Below, piece by piece: positions 9,480 through 22,014 of a stretch of DNA of 64,000 nucleotides. The stretch covers positions 1 to 64,000 of the forward strand of contig WSUB01000065.1 in assembly GCA_019633425.1 (NCBI GenBank), given 5' to 3'. The notes under the pieces are model-generated. The model did not search any database. It was not told where the DNA came from and saw only the letters and a list, made by a program, of their open reading frames with translations. The DNA is from Tulasnella sp. 424 (lineage: Eukaryota; Basidiomycota; Agaricomycetes; Cantharellales; Tulasnellaceae). Numbering within the stretch: position 1 is the first letter of the stretch; each line of letters starts with the position of its first letter. A program made the translations under genes and the position numbers.

Positions 9480-12400
9480 CTACGGGGTTTCCGAAGCTTG
9501 GAGTGTTTCCCAAATCTCTGCACATGTCTCACTTATCGGCCGGCCCATCTGCGCGTAGATTTCCCGAGCTTCCATACAAGCCACTCTCGCATCGGCGATT
9601 TTACCTTGCAGAGCATACGTCACCGCCAGTCTATCCAAGGCCATTGCTTCACCGTCCTTGTCGGGAACCCTAGCATATGCGACGCGCGCTTCAGCGAAGC
9701 ACTCCTCAGCCTCGTCATGTCGATCCTGGAGATGGTATAACGCTCCAAGACTAAGCAACTCGATAGCTTCACCAGGAGCATAGTCCAGACTCAAGAAGAT
9801 CGCATGAGCGAGACGGTAACACTCCTCCGCTTCGTCGTATCGGTTCTGGTTGTAATAGAGATTTGCGAGGCTATGGTTGGCGTTGCCGATACCGAGCGGG
9901 TGTTCAATGCCAGAGTAAATCTTGTGAGCGGCGTTGAGGGCCTTCTCAGCCTCAGGATTCCTCGACTGAGCGCTGAAGGTATCCCCCAAGCGGAGCAATG
10001 CGTTCGCCGCAGCCTGATCGTCCCCGCTGCGAGAGTGGATCTCATGCGCTTCCGTGAAAGCCTTCTCCGCCTCTCGATCCTTTGACTGATCGAGGTATAT
10101 TTCTCCCAGGCCGTGCAGCACGTTTGCCACACCCTGTTCATTCCCGATGCGAGAGTGAATCTCGCGCGCTTCCATGAAAGCCTTCTCCGCCTCTCGATTC
10201 TTCGACTGAGCGGCATAGGTGGTCCCCAGACTGTCCAAAGCGTCCGCAGAACTCAGATCGTTCCCGATGCGAGAGTGGATCTCGTGCGCTTCCATCAAAG
10301 CCTTCTCCGCCTCTCGATACCTCGACAGCTGGCGGTAGATGTTGCCCAGGCCGTACAGCGCGTTTGCCGCACCCAGGTCCCCCCCGATGCGAGAGTGGAT
10401 CTTGTGCGCTTCCATGAAAACCTTCTCCGCCTCTCGATACCTAGACTGACGGCAGTAGATCCCTCCCAGACCGTATAACGCGTTCGCCGCACCCACGTCG
10501 CTGCCGATGCGAGAGAGGATCTCGTGCGCTTCCACGAAAGCCTTCTCCGCCTCTTGATTCTTCGACTGAGCCAGATAGGTATGACCCAGGGCGAGCAACG
10601 TGTTCGCCTTACCCAAGTCGTCCCCAATGCGAGAGTGGATCTCGTGCGCTTCCATCAAAGCTTTCTCCGCCTCTCGATTCTTCGACTGAGGGCGATAGAC
10701 ATTCCCCAGGCCGAGCGACGCGTTCGCCGCACCCACGTCGTTCCCGATGCGAGAGTGGATCTCGCGCGATTCCATGAGAGCCTTCTCCGCCTCTCGATAC
10801 TTCGACTGAAGGCGATAGATGTTGCCCAGGCCGTCCAACGCGTTCGCCACACCCAAATCGTACCCGGCGCGAGAGTGAATCTCGTGCGCTTTAATGAAAG
10901 CCTGCTCCGCCTCTCGATTCTTCGACTGGGCGTGATAGATATCCCCCAGGCCGCCCAACGCGTTCGCCGCACCTAGGTCGCTCCCGAAGCGAGAGTAGAT
11001 CTCGTGGGCTTCCATCAAAGCCTTCTCTGCCTCTCGATACCTCGACTGAGTGTGGTAGATCTTCCCCAGGCAGACCAGCGGGTGCGCCTTCGCCCTGTCG
11101 TCCTTCGTTTGAGTCGCAACCTCGATGGCAGACTGGTAGTGGGACTCGGCCTCCACGGTATTATTCTGGATCCGATACATTGTACCCAGCTCACACAACA
11201 ATGATGCGGACCGTACCTTCGCACCGCCGGATATATCGGCCGAAGGGGTCGCGGATGGCTAGTTCGCGGCTCGTTTAGGACTTGGTGATGCAGTCATCCA
11301 TAAACGCACTCACCATGAAGCCAACCTTTCGCCGAAACGTCGAAGCATCTATCCTCTCCCCTGGTTTCGGCATCCAACAATCCATCACTAAACTGCACAG
11401 CTCAAGAACGTGGGACAGGTCGGCTTCCTCCCTGATCGCTGGCAATATTCCTTTCACAACGTTCGATATAACCACGCTGTCGATTTTGAGTTCTTGGAAC
11501 GGGATTTCACCGGTGAAGATCTAAAGGAGAGTCGTATACGTGAGGAAAAGGCGGTGACGATCCTTCAACCATAGCCTACTTACCTCCCAGCAGATCCAGC
11601 CCAGTGCCCACATATCGCTGCGTAAATCCTGGGCCCCTGGCCCATCGCGCAGCACCTCAGGGGCTGTCCACAGCAAGGAATACCCAGCTCCCGTTAACGT
11701 CAGCGACAAGGAGGATCGGTCGAATTTGATTTTTGGAGATATCAATTCTTGGACGAGGTCGTCGATGTTCATTTGGCGTGGTGGCTCCGGGCCACGGTCT
11801 TCTGCCCCTGCATCCTGGCTTCCTTTAATCCGGGCTGAACCAAAATCCGTGATCACTGCGTGGTACGAGGGATTGACTAGTATGTTTAACTGAAACATCG
11901 CTCGATGAGTGCATAGAATCTCCAACGACTGCTTGACGAACTCACCGACTTGAGGTCGCCGTGGCAGATCGGAGGTTGTCTCGTGTGTAAGTAATCCACC
12001 CCTTTGACTACATCCTGAATCTAAGGCGATGATTCATTAATATCTCTCAACGTTAACGACCCGCACGATACACGCTCACCAAAGACAAACGCTCGGGAAT
12101 GTCCCACTTGCCTGACGCCAGAAACTCTCGAACATTTCCATTTTCTTCCCAAGGTAAAACGATCCAAGCGTCGCCCTTCTCCATGTCCTCGACAAACCCG
12201 ACGAATTCGACAATGTTGGGGTGAGAAAGGCTCGCCATTATGCTGAGCTCGTTGACGAAAGACTGGTGGGGCGGGGGCAATTAGAACAATGGGAGCAACA
12301 CATGAACACAACCATACATTAAAAAACTTTGCCAATGCTTCGGCATCCCCACGATCCCATTCGAGCTTCTTGATTGCCAATTTCCTCTCAAGGAACTTTT

Positions 12401-12669
12401 TCGGGAATTGCTCAGGCCCCCACGTCGGGACTTCTTCTGGAGCAATTCTAGTTCCAACGACAATAGTGCCTTGTCCGCCTTTTGCACGTGGGGTTGAGTC
12501 TATCATTTTGATTGTACTGGGGTCGATTCGGCACCAGAGCAATCCGTTGAGAATCTCCCGCTTCGAGGTCCCACGTCAGCGCTTCCTTCCGCCTTTATAT
12601 ATGGTGAGGACTTACAGCCTTGTTTTGGCTTTCAGTTCTCGTGGACTGAGTTAAGAAGCTGTCTGCCAT
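9480..12669 (-). CDS. Kinase-TPR fusion protein B
   Basis: Seven exons on the minus strand: 12669-12616, 12560-12318, 12262-12080, 12020-11946, 11889-11584, 11520-11314 and 11258-9480, giving about 948 residues. The start (MADSFLTQSTRTESQ) matches gene A. Kinase motifs are complete: KGGQGTIVVG, KLAIKKLEW, HGDLKS|LN, ITDFGSAR, WTAPEV. A 55-nt intron, the same length as in A, joins KVGFM to PSATPSADISGG and about 13 TPR units of 40 residues. The C-terminus (REIYAQMGRPISE...ASETP) looks native, unlike that of A. TPR helix positions 5, 6, 9, 12 and 13 vary strongly between otherwise near-identical units. Inferred role: intracellular sensor kinase with a repeat-based binding surface. Confidence 0.88.
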
Positions 12670-12949
12670 GCCGAGATAAGTCCTATACAGTTGAAAATGG
12701 TCAAGGAGAGGGTGGGATGAGAGGGCTATGGGCCTAAGACTTTGTGATGAATGGAGGAGAGAGGCAAGGAGAGTTAGACCAAAAGTGAGCCCTTTTTAAA
12801 GTCGAGAACGCAACGTACCTAAGCCCCTTATTTTCCAAGTGGCTGTGAGCTTTTTCTGCCAATGTCAAAAGCTATGATTGTTTCCTTCGCGGAAAATAAT
12901 TCGCACGTCCTGTGCAGTACACAAAAGGGTTTCGCACACAACTTACAGT

Positions 12950-13116
12950 GGTTTGCACAAGTGATTTCACCCTCGGAAATCGCATCACCCCGGCCCCACC
13001 TGCCTAAATAGGTAGGAGAACACCTTAATCACTCCCAAAAAGGGATCCCTGGCGCCTCTTTAGGCAGGTGGGGCTGGGCGAGGTGATTTTCGAGGGGGAA
13101 ATCACTTGTGCAAACC
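12950..13116. mobile_element. Fold-back / MITE-like inverted-repeat element
   Basis: Two imperfect inverted arms of about 60 bp flank a spacer of about 48 bp. The left arm starts ggtttgcacaagtgattt at 12950 and ends cacctgcctaaa. The right arm starts tttaggcaggtgggg and ends aaatcacttgtgcaaacc at 13116. There is no coding capacity and no clear target-site duplication. It is most likely a non-autonomous DNA element. Confidence 0.75.
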
Positions 13117-14985
13117 AATGATGTAGTGTTGCCGCGAGGTGAGGCGAGGCGATGACGAAGTGACAACTTGTCCCTAGCTCACCTTGTGTGAAATTTCGAG
13201 AGGTGCATTGTGAGGTGATGGAGAAAAGTGGAAGCACGACCGAGCCAATCAGAACACTAGATTTGTTGAGAGACAATGTCCAGATTCGTGTCCATATTCC
13301 AAAACGAAAGCGAGCTAGTACATCAAACTACCGGCCCTACACTGAAGATTCCCCCTTGATATCTTCCATTAGTTCCTGGAGTGCAACAACTCCTTCCTTC
13401 GACAAAGCAGGACCCTGACTAGACCTTTCCGCCTCGATTCCCCTATTTCGACTGTCAGGGGGGTTTTTTTTTGCGACCCCCGGTGCCGTCACCTAGTCCC
13501 AGATATCGACCGTCATTGACGAATTTGCCTCTTCCTGTGGACGACATCCCCGGCGCGACAGTGCGCGTGTAAAGGCTTCCCATTGTTTGTACTTTATCGA
13601 CCGCGCACGGCCATAATCTAACCCTCTCCGTCGCCGGGGACTTACCGAAGAGGTCTTTTAAGGATCCTGTAGCGTAGGAGTAAGGAGTAAGACCAGTGAT
13701 TTGCACGCCAGACCCTTCGCTGTACTGCACAGGATGTTCGAATATTTTTCGATGAAGGAAGCTGTCATAGCAACCACTTTCCTGCATCGGTAGTAGTCCT
13801 GTACTGTCCACCGAAAGAACGAAGGGTCATGTTCGGAGACCAGCTGAGGCATTTCTTGAGGCAGTGGTGACGACGTGTGGAAAGCCAAAACGTTTGGCCG
13901 TTCACCTTGTACTTTGTTCGGCTTTGCTCCCCTCACCGCGTAAGGCTGTTCATCACAAAGCTTCAACCTGTTCTAATCCCTGTGAGCTAGCTCTCGGTAA
14001 GTTCTCAACGACTCAGACTGTTGTAGCGAATAATGCTCATATGATCTTAGCACGGAGCCGGATCTAATATTTACAAAACGAGTACGCCTCTATTTCGAAC
14101 ACGCGACGCATAGGCCCCGGGAAAGACCAAAAAGACATATCTGTACCCGAGACTCGCTCGAGCAATATGACCGCATAGTTCTTCACGGCACGGAGCCCAT
14201 CGCTTTTCGGCTCGAGGATCGCTTTTAAAGGTGTGTGGCTGATCTACCTAGCTGATGACGCCGCACGATCACCAACGCGTTGCATTTTCCCGTGAACCTA
14301 GCGAGAAAGTGAGTTGACGAGCCAAATCGGGTCGTGAGCTTCGAGGCTGCTGGAAGGTCACTCAACACTTTCGCCCTATGTCCCCTCGGCTGGTACGTCG
14401 GCAAACCGCGACTTGACGCTTGCTCGAATCAATGACACGAATTATCTAATAGGAATGACAGATCAACAGAGTAAACAGAGAGAAGGATGGAGAAATATGT
14501 TGGAACGAAACGTACGTTCAAACCTTGATTGTTTAATTATGATCCGCTAATCAAGACATCCCAGCCTCGTAAAGACAAGATCCTGGAGATGTGAGACACC
14601 ACGTTTAACCCGCCTTCCAACCACGAGCAACCTGTCCAACAATCCCTGGACCATCATGCTCACGGTGGAAGTGAGAGGGGCCGAGGTCGCGCGGGAGGTT
14701 CGGGACGGGGCCGAGGACGAGGAAGGTCGACCTCCGGGCGAGGTACAGTCGTCCCAAGAGACCCGAGCGAGAAAGGAGAAATCAGAGTCAAATATGTGTT
14801 AGTGAGGAAACGATAAAAAGCTGGCTCGGAGAGGTGTTCCATTTTAGAGCAGATCTCTCAAACTCAGAACCGAGTCAACGCTACTGTCACACTATACACA
14901 GGTCCAAGCCGGATCGATGTAAATTAAATCCCAGGTATTATAGTAGCGTACGGGTATCATCCTGCCGAGATTGACAGTTCATTCT
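13117..14985. other. Stretch of about 1.9 kb without a recognised gene
   Basis: Several unassigned frames only. Minus-strand frames at 13455-13811 and 13658-13966 overlap and match no family I know. A plus-strand frame ending at about 14817 is RG-rich (RGRGRAGGSGRGRGRGRS) and closes with KYVLVRKR; it could be the last exon of an unrecognised gene or a relic. Nothing else was seen. Confidence 0.4.
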
Positions 14986-16961
14986 CTAGTCGTCCTTGTC
15001 TTCGTCATCATCAGGCTGACCGTCGTCCTCATCATCCGACCTCGAGTCGGAAATTTCGTTCTTGAAAACGGCGCTTAGAGAATATAGCCCGTTAGCGTTA
15101 AGGTATCACAAGTAGCAAGAAAGAGTCCGTACCGGTACAAAACCCTCCAGATGAGGACATACCAGAACAGGTTAACTCCCTGTAACAGCGCCAATGGGGT
15201 AAGGATTTGCCATTTCATCCTAAGCAGCCAGTCAGTCTCGAAGGTAGTTTAGAAGCACCGAGCCCGCATACCATGGAACAAGCCATGCTCCCGTTTCAGG
15301 GGCCCATTGTTGCGCCCATTTCCTAGCGCGAAAGTGAGTTAGACGAACACAGTAAGAGCGCAAACGGCTTACGGGATCAAATCAAAGTCATAATAAACGC
15401 TCCATAAGATGCATAAGTTCAGGTAGTGGCGACCGTAGCTAGTTGAAGGGGAATATTTATCAATCTAACGCATCTCCCGGATCTCGTTCAACGTCACTCA
15501 CCTCCATACACATATGAACCACAGAAACGCGACGATCGACGCGGTATCAAGCTTGAGATAGTTCAAAGATTTAGCGAACTAGGTGGTAATGTACGTCAGC
15601 GTATGGCATGACCTCTGGATAAATTTGACGTTTCGTACAGCGAAGAAAGCATCCGAGACATCCATGGTGATGAAGACCGCGTTTCCGATAGGCGTCAGGT
15701 TGACCATGTAACTCCAGCTTTACAACTCATCAGAACGACATCGATGACCGAAAGGACGGGGAAAGCCTCACCCAACAAGCCAAAGCGTGACAATGTGATG
15801 AATAACGAGTTCAGTGAAGTCTTTCCTTGGCTTTTCGAGTCGGAGAACAAGGATCAAGAACTGATGCACCCAATAGGAGAACTGCAGAAGATAGTAAGAC
15901 TTCATGAACTTGGTCATCTTCCAGTATGGATAGTCTAGAATTGACAATGTCAATGAGGTCGGTGTAGACCATCTGGCGCTGGACGTACCCTGGAAGTAAT
16001 GTCGACCTTGGAAAAACCATGTTGGCGAGTGATACATTGCCCACTGGGACATCCTCGCGTCAGTCGGATCCTGCTAGGGCTTCGAGGTTCTACAACGTAC
16101 CAAGCCAAGGGCTCCCGAAGTGCCGAAGTACAGTATTGCATAGCCTTGCTCAGCAAATCGATCCAATTTGGCCTCTTTTCTGATGCCCAGCTTCCACGCC
16201 AAAGGCCGGAGGACATAGATGGTCAAAGCCTGACGGATGAAAGAGAATACGATAACGTAGTACGCAAGGAAAGCCAGATCCTGGGGAATAACCGGCGAGA
16301 TTAGCATGTGCACTCGCGACTAGGCACACGACAGTCCTCGACGCACCCCATATCCTTTTTGATACATGACAGGATCCGAAGTCCCGGCAACTGGGTACTG
16401 GATCGTGAAGAGGTACTTGAATGGGTTCTGTGCATTTGGACTAATAAGCTGCCACTGGAAGTAGAGAGCGACAGGAATCGACATGAGGAAGAGAGCCGAG
16501 GCTATAAAATCCAGCCATCAACACCGTGCTGCGTCGCGCAGCTAACGACACTCACTCGGCACCCGGGTCCAGTTCAGCGATGTTATGTCGTTCCATAGAC
16601 CGTTATTGAGGAAGTCTGGTTGGGGAGGGCCGGCCTTAGCGCGTTTCCGCCGAGACACACCATTGCTCTTATGTCCGTTGGATTTGGGTGAGGGAACTTC
16701 GCCCTCTGATAGAGGGCTGCAAACAACGGACGAGTATCAGGCAAGGAGGGTTACGGACGCTATCAGGCGGGCCACGTACGTCAGTGAGCCGTTCACGAAG
16801 GGACCAGCGAGATGGTGAGCGGGGTCCGTTCTATTTGAGACCGCTACGTCAGATACGTCCGCGACGCTGCGTCCAATGCTGAAGACGTACACGATCCCGT
16901 CAATGACCTCCTTGATTGAGCTTGCTCTTTTCCTTCGTCCTGCGGTTGGTGTGCTGGCCAT
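14986..16961 (-). CDS. LAG1: Ceramide synthase (LAG1/LAC1 family, TLC domain)
   Basis: Twelve exons with consistent phases give about 447 residues: 16961-16780, 16716-16556, 16501-16347, 16280-16101, 16043-15989, 15934-15772, 15717-15639, 15578-15502, 15438-15373, 15322-15272, 15219-15133 and 15073-14986. It would N-acylate sphingoid bases with fatty acyl-CoA in the ER membrane. Diagnostic Lag1 motifs: MYHSPTWFF, DYPYWKMT, LEKPRKDFTELVIHHIVTLW with the paired catalytic His, SWSYMVNLTPIGNAVF, YGRHYLNLCILWSVYYDFDL and NLFWYVLIWR. Several hydrophobic segments are present. The C-terminus is acidic (DSRSDDEDDGQPDDDEDKDD), as in other fungal Lag1 proteins. The N-terminal exon is Arg/Lys-rich; an extra short intron there cannot be excluded. 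Confidence 0.92.
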
Positions 16962-17107
16962 AATTGAGTGCTGCCGGCGGCCGGACTGCTGGGGAAAAGT
17001 CGCTATGGGTCGTGAGAGTTGCAGGGTCTTTTTCTCGCTGGGGCCGGAGTTCGCAGTCGCGTCTCTTGCCCAGACAGCATTGAAATTTCGTTCAAGCGGT
17101 CCTCTGG
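16962..17107. promoter_or_regulatory. Shared divergent promoter LAG1 / REX3
   Basis: Only 146 bp separate the two start codons (LAG1 on minus at 16961, REX3 on plus at 17108), so the regulatory sequence must be shared or overlap the 5' ends of both genes. No TATA box was seen. Confidence 0.5.
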
Positions 17108-19193
17108 ATGTTCGCAACCCAAGGCCTCTTCGCCTCCACCGAGTGTCCAGAGCGAGAGACATGTCGTCGGAATCCATGTCCGTTCTCTCACAAACCACCA
17201 AAGCTCAAGTCGCCACCGCTGTCGACGCCTTCCCTTGCACCCACTAGCCGAACCGTCCCGCTGACGGTACCAGAGACGTCCAGCTCGGCAGAAGCTTCGT
17301 CTTCAAACCCTGCAAAGAGACACGCCAACGACGGTTCAACCGGCTCGTCGCCTCCCCGCAAGCTACTCAAGGCGGTCACCAAGGGCGATGGGAAGGCGAC
17401 CGCGCAAACGAAAGCGGTGGTGACCATGAAAAGTAAAGTAAGGAGCTTGTTCTACAACCTAGCTCCAATATATGCTTCAAGAAGCTGACTATAATCGTCA
17501 GCCAGCACCAACTGCAGGTCCTCCAGTTCTCCAGGCAACCCCCGCCACATCCAAGATCCCATTGAAGGACCGCCAACAGATGTTAGGCCAGCTTTACACC
17601 CATTTTACCACGCTTTACGCGCAAATCCTACCTCGTAAACCTTCGCTAGCTTCAGAACATGCTCTTGCTCAGGAGGTGGAGATATATAACAGAACTAATG
17701 CCAAGACCTACCGAAATGTGCGTACGTCCCGTTGGTGTCCGTCGGTCACCGGTGTCTGATTCTTTCTTTCTTCTACATCAATACTAAATAGGCAACCATC
17801 AATGTGCTTCTTGCAATAAAGAAAAGGACGCCGCCAATCAACCTCGCCCATCCTTCAGTTGGCACCGAAGGAGAGGTCAACGCCCGGGCAGCTGCCGCGA
17901 AAGAATACCCTGCCGTCCAACTCATTCCGGAAGACTTACATAGTGCACTACTCACTCCGGAGGAGCTCGTCAAGTGGGGGTACGTGACTACCGTCTTGGA
18001 GGGATGGGGACCTGGTGGCGAGGAGCCGAGCGAAACTGGGAACGAGGTGAAATGCGAGCGATGCGACCAAACATTCACTGTAAGACCAGATCCGGACACC
18101 AATGAATGCCAGTACCACTGGGGTAGAATATGGAACAAGAAGTTGGAAGGTACTTGGGAGACTGTTTGGGGTTGAACCCTGCTTGATAACCCTCACTTGA
18201 CAGGCAAGAAAAAGAAGATTTACACATGTTGTCAACTAGAACACCCCCACGAAGGATGCACCAGAGGCTGTCATGTCTTCTACGAGACGGATCCTGCGAC
18301 ATTACACAAACGTCATGCATTTTCGCCGACTGAAGGTCCACTAGAGGAGGGCAAGCAGCCGTTGTCTATCGTCGCAATCGACTGCGAAATGATATATACA
18401 ACCGCCGGAATGTCCGTGGCCCGTGTTTCAGTTGTCAATGCGGCAGGCGAAGCTGTCTTCGACGAGCTAATCAAGTCAACCCCTGGTGTGGACGTCCTGT
18501 AGGTTCGCGCTTGGGCACGGCTTTCGCCTGGTATCTTGGACAAAGTGGCTGATCGACCACAATAAATATCAGGGATTACAACACAAGGTCGGGACATCTG
18601 GTATTCCATTTTGGTTTCCACATCCCTGAAACAGCGATTCGTTCACAGATTTTCAGGCGTTTCGAGTCTCGACAGCGCGACCATGGACTTAACTGAGGCA
18701 AGGAATGCGCTCCGGTCCATTATAGGGCCGGATACAATCATAATAGGACACGCGTAAGTCGTAGGTTACCTCTGAGTGCTCGCCTCTCAGAAAGCGTCTT
18801 TAGAGGAGAAAACGATCTCAAGACCCTGAGGATCATCCATCAAAAGGTTGTGGATACCACCCAGGTCAGAATAAACAATATCCTCAAGGAGAAGCCACCT
18901 AAACTCTGTTCTACTTTAGCTTTTTCCTCATCCTGACGGTCATCCTAGGCGCCGCGCGTTACGGGATTTGTGGGTGCTTCGCCGTCTGAGCCTTGAAATT
19001 ACAGGGCAACTGATGAAACGCTTCCAAAATTAGAGCAAGCGAGCGTCTCAACAGACGTATCCAAGCAGGGGCGTCGTCGTCTGGCGAATCGTCTATGGGC
19101 GCCGTAGGGCATTCATCTGTGGAAGATGCCCGTGCAACTCTCGACTTGGTTCGGTGGTGGGTCTGCGAGCGCAGAAAGCGCTCATCAACTTGA
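17108..19193 (+). CDS. REX3: RNA exonuclease 3-like 3'-5' exoribonuclease (DEDDh)
   Basis: Starts FATQGLFASTECPERETC with a CCCH-like N-terminal zinc finger (C...C...CPFSH). The catalytic domain has IVAIDCEMIYTTAG (Exo I, DxE), IIIGHALENDLKTLRIIH (Exo II), VVDTTQLFPHP and GHSSVEDARATLDLVRWW (Exo III with His and Asp). Several short introns are needed: after MKSK, TYRN, KLEG, VDVL, IIIGHA and VVDTTQ, and one at about 18970-19036 that joins RDL to ASERLNRRIQAG. The stop is TGA at 19191-19193. Members of this family process small structured RNAs such as RNase MRP RNA and U5; the exact substrate here is inferred. Confidence 0.88.
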
Positions 19194-19401
19194 TGACCCG
19201 ACCCACGCCACGGTTATCGTGTTTCTTCTTGGACAAAGCTTTCCATCTGTTGTATGTATATTACATAGACATAGACGTATTTCTTGGGACGAATGTGATG
19301 ACGAGATTAAGCCTGCATCCCATATTCCTTCATTGCCTGGTCGACTGATGATGGAGAGTGGTCGTAGTAATGTAGATAGACAGGGGTCAGGAGGAGTGCA
19401 G

Positions 19402-20246
19402 TTAAGAGATGCGGGAACCGAGTCTTGCTAAGGTATCCTCACTGTTTTCAGTGTCCTCAATTGTGTCAGATTGAGCGACCTGTTCCCGGAGCATGTCCTG
19501 TCAGCCAGATTCTTGGAGTCCACAATCAGTGAGAAGTCGTACCACTCGGAGGACTGATTTTTTCGACGACTCTTGTAGCTCGCCAGCGATGATGAGTTCG
19601 TCTAAGATCTGGTGCCGGACATATTTGAGCCAGTGTTTACGTCAAACGTTGGCCTAGAGCCAGCAACTCACCGCATATGCTTTTTGGAAGTTAAAGATAC
19701 TATGATAGGAAGATCAATGGCGAGCTTCAGATGTTGAAGCGAAAGCAAACGCTTACAGGTCCAACTCGCAGACCTATGAAACCATCAGGCATTAGTTAAC
19801 CCTCCAGGAACCAGGGTCATGACAAAACCGTCCTTACATTACCAAAGTAACGGTCTAGCACTTCGACATAACGATGAATGATCTCGAGAGTCACTAATTC
19901 GTTATCGTCTTGGCTTATTCCACACACGAAGAACAGGGAAGCGTATCTCCGATAAACGACCTTGGTATCTGAAGGAACGGAGGCTCAGTCATCATCTCGT
20001 TTTCGAGACGTCAAAGGAGGTCCGCCCAACCTTTGTATTCAAGAAAGTTACACATTCGTGTCCTCCGAGCCAAGACGAGCTGGGTGACATCTTTGACGAT
20101 TTTAGCTTTTGCCTTTGGTGGGATGGTGATGAACCATTTGGCAAGCCGCACTTTGCCTGATTCGCTTTTAGTGAGTATTCGTCTAGGTCTGGGAACAGCG
20201 GTGTGAGCGTACCTTGTCTTGATACGAGAAGAACGTAGTTGATCAT
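19402..20246 (-). CDS. APS1: AP-1 clathrin adaptor complex, sigma subunit
   Basis: The minus strand begins [11 protein letters not shown] (exon 1 20246-20213), then [82 protein letters not shown] and [20 protein letters not shown]. This is the signature of sigma-1 adaptin, the small chain of the trans-Golgi/endosome AP-1 complex. A variable C-terminus follows ([17 protein letters not shown]...LARLGSRIS). The gene is split by about five short introns and converges with REX3, whose stop lies about 210 bp away. Confidence 0.92.
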
Positions 20247-20426
20247 CTGAGAAAGTCCGAAGGCTTTGAGGCAAGGGTTTCCAATCAATCGACGTGGAGG
20301 CGGAGCGTGGCAACTCCCAAGGTCTGAACCCTGAGCTCTCCTGGTACGCGGAATCGAAATTTCGACTGTTAACAGCAATCCTCCATCCCTTTCGCTGGCG
20401 TGTCCAGCGTCAACAACTCAAAACCC

Positions 20427-21813
20427 ATGAAGTTGCATCTGATTCTACTCGGACTACTGTCCTTGATTTCCTTTGCTCTTGCGTGAGTATCGGCTGGAGC
20501 TGTCGTTGCTGGCAAAGCTTGCTGACGGAACTCTTCTCGCTTAGCTGGACCAAAGTACGCATAGTGGCAGTGACGTATCCACCCCTATGCTAACACCCCT
20601 CATAGGAAGACTATGAGATCTTTGACCTCGTCAGCGCGATTGAAGCCACTGAAGGTGAGTGAACCCTCCCTATGCCCCTTTTGACACCACGTTGAAACCA
20701 CCAACCCGCGACACAGGCAAAGGCACCACTTTCTATTCATGGCTCGACATTTCGCCAAAAGCCACATCTGGAGACATCAACAAAGCCTACAGGAAGAAGA
20801 GTATGCAACTCCAGTGCGTGATTTTTGAAACTCTGTCCTTGGGTCTTTGGCTGATGGGGAGCGCCTTGACATAGCCCCGACAAGAACATCGGAGTCAAGG
20901 GCATCAACGAGCGGTACGCTCGCCTTGGTGTTGTCGCAGCCATTCTGAGGGACTCTGAACGTCGGGAACGGTACGCATGTTGCTCACTTACGGCTATATC
21001 TTCAATGGGCTAAACCTGTGGGTACCCTTCTCCTGCTGTCAGATACGACTTCTTCTACAAGAACGGTGTTCCAAGATGGAGAGGTATGATTTCATAGCCC
21101 AAGTTCTATGGTCACACAGCTTACGTACCGGATATCGTCAATCAGGAACTGGATATTACTACTCCCGCTACCGGCCAGGCTTGGGATCCGTCGGGGTATT
21201 CTTGGTCATTCTCACCTCTTCCCTACAACTGGTTGTACAAAGGATGAACTACAAGAAGGACCTCGAACGCATCGACCGTTTCCGAACCAAGGCTCGTCAA
21301 GCCGCCTGGGGAGCTCGAATGATCCCCCAACCTGGCGCCAAGAAAGTCCGCGTTTCGCTCTCGAACAACATGGAAGATGATGATGCCCCAACTGCTCGGT
21401 ATGTCGACATGTTGGTCGAAGGAGAGCACGTCTATTTGGTCAGAAGCTTGCCGTCCGCTATCTGTCTAACTGCGTAGCTGACGATGGGCTTTCTGTAGCT
21501 CGGAGATGATGAGCCTGTCCTCCTCGATGCAAACGTTGCCGTCAAGCCTTCGATGGGCAACACCTGGGCGATCAACCTCGCCAAGTCACTGGTTCACAAG
21601 GTCCTCCCCCAGTCGAATTCGTCCTCGGAAGAGACCGCAGCTGGTCAAGATCAGCCCGCCGACCCGGCCACTTCAGCGGAGGAAGATACCGACGCAGGAG
21701 ATGGAACAGATGCTGGAGGTGCTAGCACGCCAGGTGGATCCAAGGCTGTTTCAGCATCAGCCATCAGCAAAGTTGGAGGCCGCAGGAGAAAGGTCGCACC
21801 CAAAAAGAAATAG
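20427..21813 (+). CDS. ERJ5: ER membrane J-domain co-chaperone (ERJ5/DnaJ type)
   Basis: An N-terminal signal peptide (MKLHLILLGLLSLISFALA) is followed by WTKEDYEIFDLVSAIEATEG and a J domain, FYSWLDISPKATSGDINKAYRKKSMQL; the HPDK motif is restored across the intron (CA|C CCC GAC AAG). A hydrophobic segment (GSVGVFLVILTSSLQLVVQ) probably spans the ER membrane. The tail is acidic and Ser/Thr-rich and ends with basic GGRRRKVAPKKK. Order and length match fungal ERJ5, which assists Hsp70 in ER folding. It is divergent from APS1 across a 180-bp gap. Confidence 0.88.
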
Positions 21814-22014
21814 AGGACGCATCATTTTGTCTATTTTGCTAGAGCTTCGTTTCTTTTGGATCTGAATTCCTAATGTCAGGTTTTTTGCTATGGGAAAGCG
21901 AGACGTTATGCGTTGGGTGTGTTTGGTGTCTCGAGTTTTGAGTTGTTCGGCAAACCCGGCAAATTCATCCGTTTCCAAACTTAGCATGCTTTTCCACCAC
22001 CGTGGTGTCCAACC

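Noticed and set aside
13455..13966. Overlapping minus-strand frames of 118 and 102 codons
   Set aside because: Neither shows recognisable motifs, splice structure or codon pattern; left as unassigned.
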